Part shown: positions 1 to 9,667 of the stretch, one piece after another
Numbering within the stretch: the first letter of the stretch is position 1
How the letters are laid out: each line of letters starts with the position of its first letter
Assembly: GCF_001642475.1 (NCBI RefSeq)
Contig: NW_019174035.1
Coordinates: 49,316 to 113,315, forward strand
Direction of reading: 5' to 3'
Source: Fonsecaea monophora
Taxonomy: Eukaryota > Ascomycota > Eurotiomycetes > Chaetothyriales > Herpotrichiellaceae
DNA: 64,000 nucleotides
The notes under the pieces: model-generated
Told to the model about the DNA's origin: nothing
The model's input: only the letters and a program-made list of their open reading frames with translations
The model's database searches: none
Program-made: the position numbers and the translations under genes

Positions 1-2167
1 TTGCCCTGCGTCGTCGAAGGCGAAACTTCTCCCGAGGTATTCCCTGCCCTGAAGCGAACTGTGTGTAGTGTCGACACCGTCGTCAATCAAGGCAACTCGG
101 ATCGACTTGAAGTTGTTCTCTGCGTCTCTCGCTGGGCGTTCTCGGACCTTGAGAAAGGCAGTCGTGAAGTTCTCCATGCACTGCATCCAGCGATGTTGAT
201 CCATCTCGGCCGCCGGCCTGTCGTTATCAGCCGGCTTAGATTCAAGAGACGTCTTCGCCGCAAGGTGGATTATTTGGGGGCCAGTGATTTCGCTGTCCGC
301 GGCGACTTCATGTTTCATTGATATGTGAGAGCCTGCTGAACATGGGCGGAATAGTCCAGAATCCAGACGGAGTGATCCGGATGCCAAAGTCGCGCTATCG
401 TCCAGTATTGCACTCGCACTCCTCTCTTGTGACGGTGGCCTTCTTTTCTCTGCCACGAGCGACCAGTTGCGTATCAGACGATCATCCAAGCCTTTCAGTT
501 GCTCCGACATGTTCGAAGACAGGTTAGGACTGTCCTGTTATAGTGATAAGGAACTCAGCAATGAGAAGTTATCGAGGGTCGAGTATAAAGGAAAGACACA
601 ATACCTCTGGAGAGAAGATGAAAATCTTTGACAGTTTGCCATACTGAGCTAGCATGGATAGTCCTTCAGCCTCGCTCCAAGCACGTAAGATGGCGTTGTT
701 ACCACCCCAATATAGATATAATTCCTTCAAATTCTTGCCGATCTTGAAGATGGTAGAGGGACACAAGTCCGGCCGGCGCCAGTCTAAGACCTCCACGTCG
801 GCTCTGGCGATGGCGCGCCCTATCGCGTCGTAGCTGTGATAGTTTGGTTTCATGTCGTCGACGATGACATGCAGGATTCGTTTCACACCTTTACTTTGTA
901 ACCAGCCCAGGATACGTGTGGCATCGTTGCGGCCCTTTAAGACAACTCGGTCGTCATCCTTATCCGGCTTGAACTTGATGTTTGCAATCGATACGTATTT
1001 TAACGTCGTCTCAAAGTCAAGTTTATTCCAGTGACTTTCAAACTGGGCAAACGTCATGTCAGTCGATGGGGCGGGCATGTAATCAAACCACAACTCTTGG
1101 TCTGGGAGTTCAACTTTTAGTCTTGTATGTCCTAGTCTTGGAGACCTGAGGGTGGGTGGGCATGCTCTCTTACTCTTCTCATTTGGGATATACAAGCAGC
1201 GGTACGCAGCATCGCATGACATGTCCCTCAGACTCTCAAGCTTCAATTTGTCCTGGATTAATTTTGCTGTTTCGTCGGTGACGTCCGGACTTCCTAATCT
1301 CCTGTTAGAGCCCCAGGATCCTGCTGACAAGTCCAGTTCGGCAGCCTTCGTATCCAGGGGTTTTGAGCCACTATGGCTTGCCGGTTTTGACAGAACATGA
1401 TACTGGTATGGCGAGTGCCCAGTGAAGTCTTTCTTTTGGAGCACAGAACGGCGGCGGGAAATGAGCTCCCGAACGATCTCGAGACGTCCAGGAGTGCACT
1501 TTGAATATTCGACCGCCAGATGAAGGGGCGTATGCCCGTGGATATCTTGAGCAAGCAACATGTCATCTGGTGCTAGGGATATGATAGCCAGGAGTAATTT
1601 GTTGGCAGCGAGTAGGCTCCTGCTGTACATGGCGTCATGCAAGAACGTGTTTCGCATCCAGATAGCGGCCCAGGTGGCTTTGCCCTTCTCAATGGTTTGA
1701 CGGACATTCTTGACGGTCAAAGGCAGACTTGGCTCTCCTGAAACTGCACAAAGAAAGTCATGATTGCCTCTTCGAATGGCTGTGTGTAGAGGCGTATTCG
1801 ACTCGCCGTCCCGTTCCACCAACAGGTTCATGCCACCCGGGTGCAAGAGCATTCTTGCCACTAGCTTCTGAACAGCCAGCCTCGTTGAAGGCGATCTGTT
1901 GTCCTCCTAACTCGAGGCTAGAAAATGCAGAAAATTTTCACCCCGCAACCTGCTGGTGGCCATCACAAGGCTGTCACCGCGCTCTGCGACGAGTTGCTTC
2001 GACCGCTGACGCCGGCTGGCGTTCTCGGTTTCTGGCATTTTTTCGATCTCTTTGGCGCGCTCCAAAACAGTCTCAAACAGGACTAGAGCTGGATCGGGAC
2101 AAGAGCTGGGCGGCGACAGCACATTCGCTATTGACGTAAGTTCTACGCGAGGTTTTGAATGATCCAT
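1..2167 (-). CDS. Ankyrin-repeat / subtilisin-like serine protease fusion, 3' end beyond the left edge
   Basis: Exons (minus strand): 2167-1912, 1860-605, 534 to beyond base 1; at least 682 residues. Residues ~70-230 carry ankyrin-type helices (ENFLHFLAS, NTPLHTAIRRGNH, GHTPLHLAVEYSK). A linker follows, and exon 3 ends with the sequence VALIDDGVD, the catalytic-Asp motif of S8 subtilases (first Asp codon at bases 84-82). The His and Ser motifs should lie outside the window. Intron 2 (535-604) has a GTATTG donor and an ACAG acceptor and keeps the frame. An in-frame TAG at 1909-1907 is removed if 1861-1911 (51 nt, GT...CTAG) is an intron; otherwise it is a nonsense mutation. The start is the ATG at 2167; the open stretch upstream looks like leader. 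Known context: ankyrin and S8 domains are combined in fungal NLR-like proteins, where the protease is thought to be the effector. The role here is inferred. Confidence 0.75.
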
Positions 2168-2680
2168 TGCCAAAGCAATGACTAGAACCCTTGGTTCCAC
2201 GTTGCGAGAGTAGTAGGTATGTAGGTATCGACGTAGGTGTGTAAATGGCGTGTAGCTCGCCGAGAGTAATGAATGCGTCTGACCGAGTAATGTGTACTCG
2301 GTACTGAGTAGTTTAAGTGTCACGCATGGTGTGAGGTGCCACTGCTTTGCTGCCTCCCACCACCTCCCCGAATACGAGGAATCGATGCATTGAGCCGAGG
2401 GGAGGTCATGCAGGTGTCTCGATTGTCATTGGCACAATGATGCGTCTCGGTGCCCAAATATCAATGCCCCAGTCCATTGTCATTGTCATTGTAATTGGCA
2501 CAGGAATGACGTGCGTAAAATGCTGTCGGGCTGTGCCTTGTCAAGTCAACCCACTCCCTTTTCTGCCTCTCAAAATCCTGTCGAGCCGCTATGTTCATCT
2601 AATCCATCTTAAATAGCGTTAGCCTCAGTGACCTGCTCGCGCGGCCTTGCCGTCGCCTCAATATCACCTCATCACTCATC
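2168..2680. other. Divergent intergenic region
   Basis: This is the shared upstream region of the ankyrin-subtilisin gene and the frameshifted gene to its right. It holds tracts of the form ATTGTCATTGG, including three tandem CATTGT hexamers at 2475-2492. No gene is seen. Confidence 0.6.
2475..2492. repeat. (CATTGT)3 microsatellite
   Basis: Three exact tandem copies of CATTGT lie upstream of the gene at 2681; a related ATTGTCATTGG stretch lies about 50 bases before. A simple repeat with no evident function. Confidence 0.7.
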
Positions 2681-3609
2681 ATGGCGTTCCACGAGGCTGA
2701 GCACAACGTGCGGGGCTTGGCTGCGGATAACGACGAGAATAGTCCCATGTTATTTGAGGCTCCGCTCTTCGTCAGTGGTGATGATGACGATACATTTCAT
2801 GTCAAGAACCAGTCCCTGACAGAATGGCAGCGGCGCATTGTCATGGAGCGCCTCACAAAGGCCTGTACGATTCAATGCTTCCTCATCAGTGTTCTCCACG
2901 GGAAACTGAACAAGACTCCCGAATCGCCGTCGGCTACCCTGATGGTGTTCAAGTTCCGCCTGGATCCTATCAAGCACGGCCGACGGCTTATCCGCGCTCG
3001 TATAGATATCGAGTTCTTTGCCGAGGATCGCGAGGATGCTGTCCCTACAGTCTTGGCTGTTGGGTTAGACGACCGCTGGACCATTGGGCCTACCGCAGAC
3101 CACGAGGATGTTGTAAAGGGAGGAAATGTCAACTTCGGCGTCGCGGGAATCCCCTTTGTGAGCATCGGGGTAGAGGCATCACTCAGCAAAACTGGCGGCC
3201 GTGATATTCACGATGCCACCACCATCACTGGAGGGACGCATTTTGGCGAGGGCATCGACGCTGGTGCCCACACGGCCTGCGGATGGACTCTGCTGGAAAC
3301 CAACAGCGAAAGACAGGCGTCCCTTATTCATTCACCGTGCCCGTTCTCCTTGAACGGCACCACGACAAAAAGTTCAAGGCGTGTGTGCATTTGGCGGCCA
3401 AGGGTAACACGCGAACGACTATCGAGTGGATGTTCAACAAGATCCCTGTGGATGATCCGGTGCTCTTCAACCCTACTGTCGATAGACGAGGGAACATGAC
3501 AGAAGCGAAATATACAAAGGATGAGCTTGGGAAATGGGAGCACAAAATGGAACAACTCACCCATGTCATCTGCCGCACGGTTTATCGGGGCGCCGAGAGG
3601 GAGATCTAA
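2681..3609 (+). pseudogene. Unknown fungal protein, interrupted by a 1-nt frameshift
   Basis: The frame opens at ATG 2681 and runs about 205 codons with coding character (acidic N-terminus, then a beta-rich region with RARIDIEFF and FGVAGIPFVSIGVEASLS). Around 3297-3299 the good reading moves to another frame: up to there it reads GWTLLE, and beyond it the adjacent frame reads TGVPYSFTVPVLLERHHDKK and continues to a stop at 3609. One extra A in the GAAACC run would join both into a protein of about 309 residues. No GT-AG intron fits without deleting well-formed sequence. So this is either a recent one-base deletion or a sequencing/assembly error. I do not recognise the family and there is no signal peptide or membrane segment. 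It is divergent from the ankyrin-subtilisin gene. Confidence 0.6.
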
Positions 3610-4997
3610 ACATCGCCATGCCGAGTTACAGTATAAGCTGTACTGGTTCATATCAGAAAGTCGGGAGTATTTGACTTTGTGCATGGGACGATGAACTCGG
3701 TAGAGATATCCTTGACTCGGCAATACTAAAACAAGTGGCCTGTGGGAGTAGCATCAGGGACTGGTCTTGTGTACGCAGGGACCAATCAAATCTTTCAGTC
3801 AAGTCAGTTCTTGAGTTGAATAGATGAGTAGGAAAGGTTCAAGGGAACTGACTCGTATTCGTACTTGCCACAAACTTTGCAACATACCTAGGTAGCCACG
3901 TAGCCCCTGTGCTCCTTCTCTCCTTTCACTCTGCAATAAGGTACCTACCTGCCTTATCTTTCCTCATTCTCATGCTCATGCTCATGCTCGGACTCACTCC
4001 CTACTTTGGAGAAGATGGATACCTACCAACCTAATTACGGTAGTAAATGCTCGTAGATCTCCGTCTCGTTGCTGGCTGTCGCATCATGTGTACCCTACCT
4101 ACTAACGAGTACGACGTACTTGCGTACAGTATATAGATTATGACTCCCAAACCCTTCCAGATGCGCCGTTGTCGATTCCCCAGCGAGCCAGAGCAAGTTA
4201 AACCCCACTGCCAAGGCCAGGCAACAATGGCCAAGCACCGAACTAGAGGCCACCAAGCGCCCAGGCGCCCCAGGCATTAGTCACGCGAGTCACGCCAGTC
4301 TCGATACGGTATTTCTCTACGAACCATTTCACCTCAAACTTCACAGCTATGAGCACGAGAACTCGTGGTACGTACCTAAGGAGTACGCAAAGAGTTGTAT
4401 CGAGTGCGAATAATCATTCTGTCGGGTTATGGGAATAGGGACTGGTGAGGGGACAAGGCACAACGAGATCAACCACTCATCACAACACTATCCACTACTC
4501 TCTCCAACGCTGGACAAGTAGGTACTGTAGAAAGACAGAGACCATAAGCGACGAGTACTGCGTGCATCTCACTGTGTGGAGCGGGACTAATTCCATCAAA
4601 AGTCTGTTGCAAAAGGGCGGACGAGCGACGAGCGAAGCGAGCAGATGACTGACTAATTCCTGTCTGTATAAAGAGACCTGCCTGCCTGGCTTGTTGTGTC
4701 TATTTGTCTGCTTGTCCGTCAACTTGCATACCTCCCTATATACCAATCTACCCACCTAGCGACTTGCCCTCCCGCCAGGAAAAGCTCGGCGTCCAACTCA
4801 TCACACAAACTGCATCGTATCTTACCTCAGCCGTTCCACCTCCTCTTGAAACCATCTCCACGCGACAAGAACAGTTCGTCTCTGTCAGGCCAACCGCCCT
4901 ACATATATAGGAGAGAGTAGACATCGCCCTTCATCTCAACCAAACTCAACAACAAAACCACACCGCAATAATACCTCCCAGCCCCACCTCAATCAAA
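3610..4997. other. Intergenic region, simple-sequence rich
   Basis: No supported gene. It holds three tandem CATGCT hexamers (3971-3988), several TACCTACC/GGTACGTA-type stretches, and from about 4680 a pyrimidine-rich tract (CTGCCTGC, CCTCCC, CCACCTCC) that is probably the leader of the small gene at 4998. Confidence 0.5.
3971..3988. repeat. (CATGCT)3 microsatellite
   Basis: Three tandem CATGCT units lie inside a CTCATG-rich stretch. A simple repeat. Confidence 0.6.
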
Positions 4998-5201
4998 ATG
5001 TCATCCCCAGCGAACGACAAATCCAAGTCTGCGAGCTTGAACGCCGAGACTGCCTCCATCCAGAGCACTTCGACCATGTCGAGTCTCAAGGCTCTGCTGC
5101 ACCCCAAGAACAAAAAGGAGAAAACCCGCGTCCCACCCGAGACCATGGAACAGAAGACCACGAGGAGGGAGGCTACTGCCACCTATATGGCGATGAGATA
5201 G
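4998..5201 (+). CDS. Small basic protein, 67 residues, ending in REATATYMAMR
   Basis: A single exon from ATG 4998 (context CAAA-ATG) to TAG 5201. The sequence is Ser/Thr-rich and basic (SSPANDKSKSASLNAE, SLKALLHPKNKKEK) and ends in a compact charged helix, KTTRREATATYMAMR. There is no signal peptide or membrane segment. The leader is pyrimidine-rich with AACAACAAAACCACACC just before the start, typical of well-expressed fungal genes. I recall similar short fungal proteins with an ATYMAMR-like end, but no function is known to me. The calling evidence is the start context, leader and composition, so it is less certain than the longer genes. It stands alone, and promoter-like elements for something else lie 180 bases downstream. 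Confidence 0.6.
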   Translation: MSSPANDKSKSASLNAETASIQSTSTMSSLKALLHPKNKKEKTRVPPETMEQKTTRREATATYMAMR

Positions 5202-6504
5202 ATTTGCCGACACGGAAGATACACAGCAGAAACTGGGGAGACAGGGTCAGGATACAACCCACCACGCTATAATGAACGATGCCGATATAATGAGGTTGGA
5301 TAGGTTGTCAGTGAGCGCCATCTAGTCTGAGATTCTGTAGAAATGAAGATTCCCATTGAGTGTTGTCTGGCGTCATTTTCCACGTGTCAAGGAGTGCCGG
5401 CTGACTTCCTTGCTGACATCCAGCCTTACCACGTGGGTGTCATCTGGCCCCTATTTCACCCATAATATAAAAGGCACCGAGACTCGTACCACTCTGTCTG
5501 CTTCTTGGCTCATGCCCCAATCGCCACAGAAAATGCCCATCGATAATGCCCGCGCCGAACATGTAAGGATCGAGTCACGGATGATTCTTGAAGCGTGTCC
5601 ACTGTCCACCTGGCCAAAATTTTACTTAAAAGACTCCGTGAATGGCGCCAAAGTGTCCATCTTTTATTAAGTCGCCAGGGTCGCGTCGATTGTTGGCCAA
5701 GCATCTCGGCCACAAACAAGCTCGGCTGGAGATCTGAAAATTCGGCATGGCGAACACCGCATCCCCTTATCGGAAAAGCTTCTGTTGATCAACGGCGGGA
5801 CTGGTCTGTTATCTCCGCTCCCCTGGTGACAGCCGAGATGGTTACGGCCTCTCGAGATTGATCAGAAACGGAAGTCCGCTGGTTTCCACTATGCAAAGTT
5901 CTGTTAATCGAGAAGCAGAGGATTCGATGCCACGGCCTTACTCGGTTCACTGCTCACTGCTCTAGCTGAGTGCCAACTTGCTGAGTCATTGACCGAGCTT
6001 ATGAGCGAGCTAACGACCGAGCTCGTCTGCCGTTACGAGCGAGCCCGCAGCGAACCGCGTTGCTGGCAAGCTGGATCGTACAAACTCAGGCCGGCGACTT
6101 TCTGAAACGACAGGGTCTTCAACGGCTTCGTGTTGTCCCGTCCAATAAAGCAGCCCCATCTAATCTAATCATTGTTCAAAATTGCTTCCATGGCGGTGCT
6201 TCGCTCTTTCGCAAAGGCCGAAGCGTCCAATTGTATGGTCATCTCGGGTGCATTTCGATCTGGCTTCCGACTTTTCGATATATCAATGATAAATCAGGGG
6301 ATCGCTTTTAGGTCCAGCTTAGCCTTTTCTCCCAGATCTGCCTCTCTTCCTCTTTCTGTTAGCCTTGAGATACAAAAAGAGAGAGCGAGCTCGCGCCTCC
6401 CACGGTTTCTTCCCACAGCCTATTCTGGTCTGTTCGAGCGGCAGAAAACAACTACCACTTAAACCTCCCCTTGATTTGACTCGACTCTTCCGACCATCGT
6501 CGCC
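5202..6504. other. Intergenic region with a compact promoter-like cluster
   Basis: No recognisable gene. Two E-box palindromes and a TATA box lie at 5381-5474. Around 5940-6060 the sequence has many GAGC/CGAGCT words (GACCGAGCTTATGAGCGAGC and similar). The last 150 bases are C/T-rich, as expected for the leader of the transporter at 6505. Confidence 0.5.
5381..5474 (+). promoter_or_regulatory. Promoter-like cluster: two CACGTG boxes and a TATA box
   Basis: CACGTG at 5381-5386, CCACGTGG at 5429-5436 and TATAAAAGG at 5466-5474 lie in the order and spacing of a plus-strand core promoter. The first ATG downstream (5512) opens only a 52-codon frame, starting MPQSPQKMPIDNARAEH, with a GTAAGG splice-donor-like site after 17 codons. 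No family is recognised. Confidence 0.4.
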
Positions 6505-7946
6505 ATGTCGCAGGACCTGGAGAAGCAGATCCCCATCCGCGAGGAGCCAGAGTCCGAACCTCAGGAAAGTCTTGTTGTCCCCATCAACAAAGATGTCTCG
6601 GCTTCACCTACCGAGAAGTCGTCGCTCGATCAGCCCGCCCAAAATGAGACTCCAAAGCCTGCCAACCCGTGGATGGACCCGTCGTCGTTCCCGGACGGCG
6701 GTGCACAAGCCTGGCTCACGGTCGCTGCCGCCAGCGCCTGCTTTTTCGTTTCCTGGGGGTATGTGGTCCTCGCTGTTTATGGTGGAACATGAACACTGAC
6801 ATCCCTGTTTCCAGATGGATCAACTGTATCGGAGTCTTCCAAGACTACTACATGCGCGCCGAGTTGAAGCAATACTCACCCAGCACCGTTGCCTGGATTC
6901 CGTCGCTAGAAACATTCTTTATGCTCGCCACAGGACCTGTGGCCGGCTTCATCTTCGACAACTATGGCCCAACCAAGCTACTCATTGTCGGTAGCTTTCT
7001 GCATGTTTTCGGCTTGATGATGGCCTCCCTCTCCAAGGAATACTATCAGTTCCTCCTCAGCCAGGGCGTCTGCAGTGCCATTGGTGCCTGTTGCATCTTC
7101 ACCCCGGCGGTCTCGTGTGTCTCGACATGGTTCTTTCACAAACGTGGTATGGCCATTGGAATCACCGCTGCAGGCAGCTCTCTCGGCGGTGTCCTGTTTC
7201 CCATCATTGTTAGTCGCATGATCGAGGAGACAGGGTTTCCGTGGGCCATGCGGACCTGCGCCTTTCTCATTCTGGGCCTCTGCACCTTTGCTGTCTTCAC
7301 GCTGCGCTCTCGGTTCCCTCCGTCTCGGCGTCCTTGGAGCATCATGGCCTTCCTCCGGCCCCTCAAAGAAGTCCCCATGATCCTGCTCACTCTTGCCACT
7401 TTCTTCTTTTACTGGGGCATGTTCCCGGTATTCTCCTTCGTCACAGCCGTGGCCAACGGCAGGGGAATGTCGCTCGAGCTAGCTCAGTACCTCGTTTCCA
7501 TCCTGAATGCCGGTTCTGTCTTTGGTCGGACATTACCAGGGTTGTTGGGTGATCGAGTTGGGCGCTTCAACGTCATGACTGTCTTTTGCACTCTGACAGC
7601 CATTTTAATCCTGGCTGTGTGGATCCCCGCCACGAGCAACGCAGGCCAACTCGTGTTTGCCCCATTGTTTGGTTTTGCCTCAGGTGCTGCCATTGGGCTG
7701 ACGCCTGCTCTGATTGCACAAGTTTCCCCAATCAGGGAGATTGGTGTGCGGACAGGCACGGTCTTTGCCGCGGGTTCGATAGGGGCGTTGACGGGGTCGC
7801 CAATCGGAGGCGCCTTGATCACTCGCGATCACGGAGGCTTTCTGTACCTTCAACTCTTTGGCGGTTGTGTCTGTCTTGTTGGGTGTTTCTTCTTCCTCAT
7901 AGCTCGGATATACCTGGTTGGCACTGATCTGAGGAAGAAAGTGTAG
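6505..7946 (+). CDS. MFS transporter, monocarboxylate-porter type
   Basis: Exons 6505-6758 and 6815-7946; the 56-nt intron (GTATGT...CCAG) gives SWG/WINCIGVFQDYY; 461 residues. After an acidic cytosolic N-terminus of about 65 residues comes the monocarboxylate-porter signature region: PDGGAQAWLTV at the start of TM1 and WINCIGVFQDYYMRAEL after it. Hydrophobic segments account for about 12 helices, with the central loop near FPPSRRPWSIMAFLRP, and RGMAIGITAAGSSLGGVLFPII matches the TM5 region of the family. Fungal relatives (Mch/Esbp6-like) move carboxylates, riboflavin or unknown metabolites across the plasma membrane; the substrate here cannot be told. It faces the minus-strand coiled-coil gene 479 bases away. 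Confidence 0.9.
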
Positions 7947-8425
7947 TTGGGAATGAGGGCCATTTGGCAGGAAAAAGCCAGTTTCGCGACGACCTGTGTT
8001 TACTTGTATTAGTGATAGATAGACATAGACTCCACTTGAACAAATTTCATTGCATACGGGATATAGATGGATTCACAGGGAAGAAATGAAGTTTTGCATG
8101 GTGAAGTCTGGAGCGAGAGGTTTATTTCAACTCTACCGAATTTCCGCGGACAGTTCGTATGGGCATAAGAAGTACATAGGCCATGGTAGCGGCAGTGGTG
8201 GTAGGGATCAAGGTGATGGTGGTGGCGCAGGTGCCAGTCAAACTGCGGCATGTGGCACAACTTCGTCCACGGCCAACTGCGCCCAATGTGTTTGGCTGCG
8301 CAATTCTGTCACAAACATCTTGTCATCTCATCACTATCACATCCTCATCCTCGTCTTCATCCCATCTTCCACCCACCATCCACCATCATGATCGAATTAG
8401 AACAGATTTCCCTTCGAACGTCGAA
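7947..8425. other. Convergent intergenic region
   Basis: This is the 3' flank shared by the MFS transporter (+) and the coiled-coil gene (-). It has a GGTGGTGGCG-like stretch near 8200 and a CATCATCACTATCACATCC stretch near 8330. No gene or clear terminator is seen. Confidence 0.5.
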
Positions 8426-9667
8426 TTACTCCTCAACATAGTCGCTATCTTTGGGATCGTCGCAGTCATCGGCCATCTCCACATCTTCCAGTCTCGCTGG
8501 TATCTCTTCCTCATTACCAGAAGTTTCGCCCGCGTCAACAGGCGTTTGAGTCTTGGACTTGACTCTGCGCCTGCTGCTCCTCTTCCAATTAGCCACAAGA
8601 CGAGCGACCTCCTCCATATCGTACGCTTCGATGGCGTGCACAAGAGCATCCTTCGATTTAGTCAATTTGTCCACCATTTGCTCCAAACCATGACTGCTCG
8701 CTTCAAGCTTTTTCATTCGAGTTTCCAGGTCTCCCTTCTCCTTCTGCCACACTCCCCCCAGATCATTGGCTTTCATTGCTTTTGTTTCAGCTTCCACGGC
8801 CCTCGTTCTTGCTTCCAACACCTGTCGTTGCATTTTGACATAGTTGCAACAGCCCTTCTCAATATCGAGGTCCCAGCCTGGCATCTCGAGCTTCTCCAGG
8901 TGGTTTCCCAGTATCCTGGTGGTCTCGTCGGTCCAAAAGTTGGGCAACGTGACTTGTTTCACGGCCGCCTCGTCTGCATGCCACAAGACAACTGCGATCT
9001 TGACCATGTCACCCGGTACTCGGTGGGACATATTGACAGTCAGCCACCACTTTTTGAAGGCGGCCTCTTGAAGGAAAAGCCCACGTGTGAAGCTCTTGAT
9101 GGTTTCGCGTCTGAACTCGGTGGAAGGCCCGTATACCATCAATCCAGCAAATCGGGTCTTGCTTACTTCGATGTTGGTGCGCTTGAGTTCGAAAATCAGG
9201 CTGTCCTTCACAAGATCCTTGACAGCTTCGATGGAGTTCATAGTGTCAATGTCGGACTGTACCTCCCGTGTGAAGCGGCCTGCTTGGGGAGCTGCGACAT
9301 GAACCAGGACTGGCAGAATTTCCGGCAGCAACCACCCCTGGAAAAAATGTCAGCATAACACCGCAGGACGAGGACGGAGTTCTGGACTAGGACATATGCA
9401 TTGCCAGCGAAGAATGCCCAGAAGACCTACTGTGATGTGCTTGTGTTTGTGAGTGATCTTTTCGGCTTCGGCTACTCCAAGCTCTTCCCAAGTCTCAAGA
9501 AGCGGGTACTTGGTGTTCGTGATGGTTGTTTCGGGATGCGCGATACCAGGGCCACTCTCTTGTGCGGCGTCATCGGCGACTCTCCAGCCGTTTATGTTCT
9601 GATGCAATTGCCGACTCTTCTTTATGCTCACCCTCTCCTGCTTGTGCTTTGTAACCTTTGGTGTCAT
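8426..9667 (-). CDS. Unknown coiled-coil protein, probably nuclear
   Basis: Exons (minus) 9667-9431 and 9337-8426; intron 9338-9430 has a GTAGGT donor, a TGCTGAC branch site and TTTTTTCCAG; 382 residues. The N-terminus is basic (MTPKVTKHKQERVSIKKSR). The centre (~90-235) is a folded-looking domain with many aromatic residues (FKKWWLTVNMSH, LPNFWTDETTRILGNHLEKL). Residues ~240-315 form a likely coiled coil (RAVEAETKAMKA..., ETRMKKLEASSHGLEQMVDKL). A basic cluster, KRSSRRRVKSK, that could be a nuclear signal follows, then an acidic tail ending DPKDSDYVEE. I do not recognise the family. The order of coiled coil, basic patch and acidic tail suggests a nuclear scaffold or chromatin-linked protein, which is inference only. 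Confidence 0.7.

Noticed and set aside
8183..9358. 391-codon plus-strand frame
   Set aside because: Antisense to the two-exon coiled-coil gene, whose spliced product has sensible structure and consensus splice sites.
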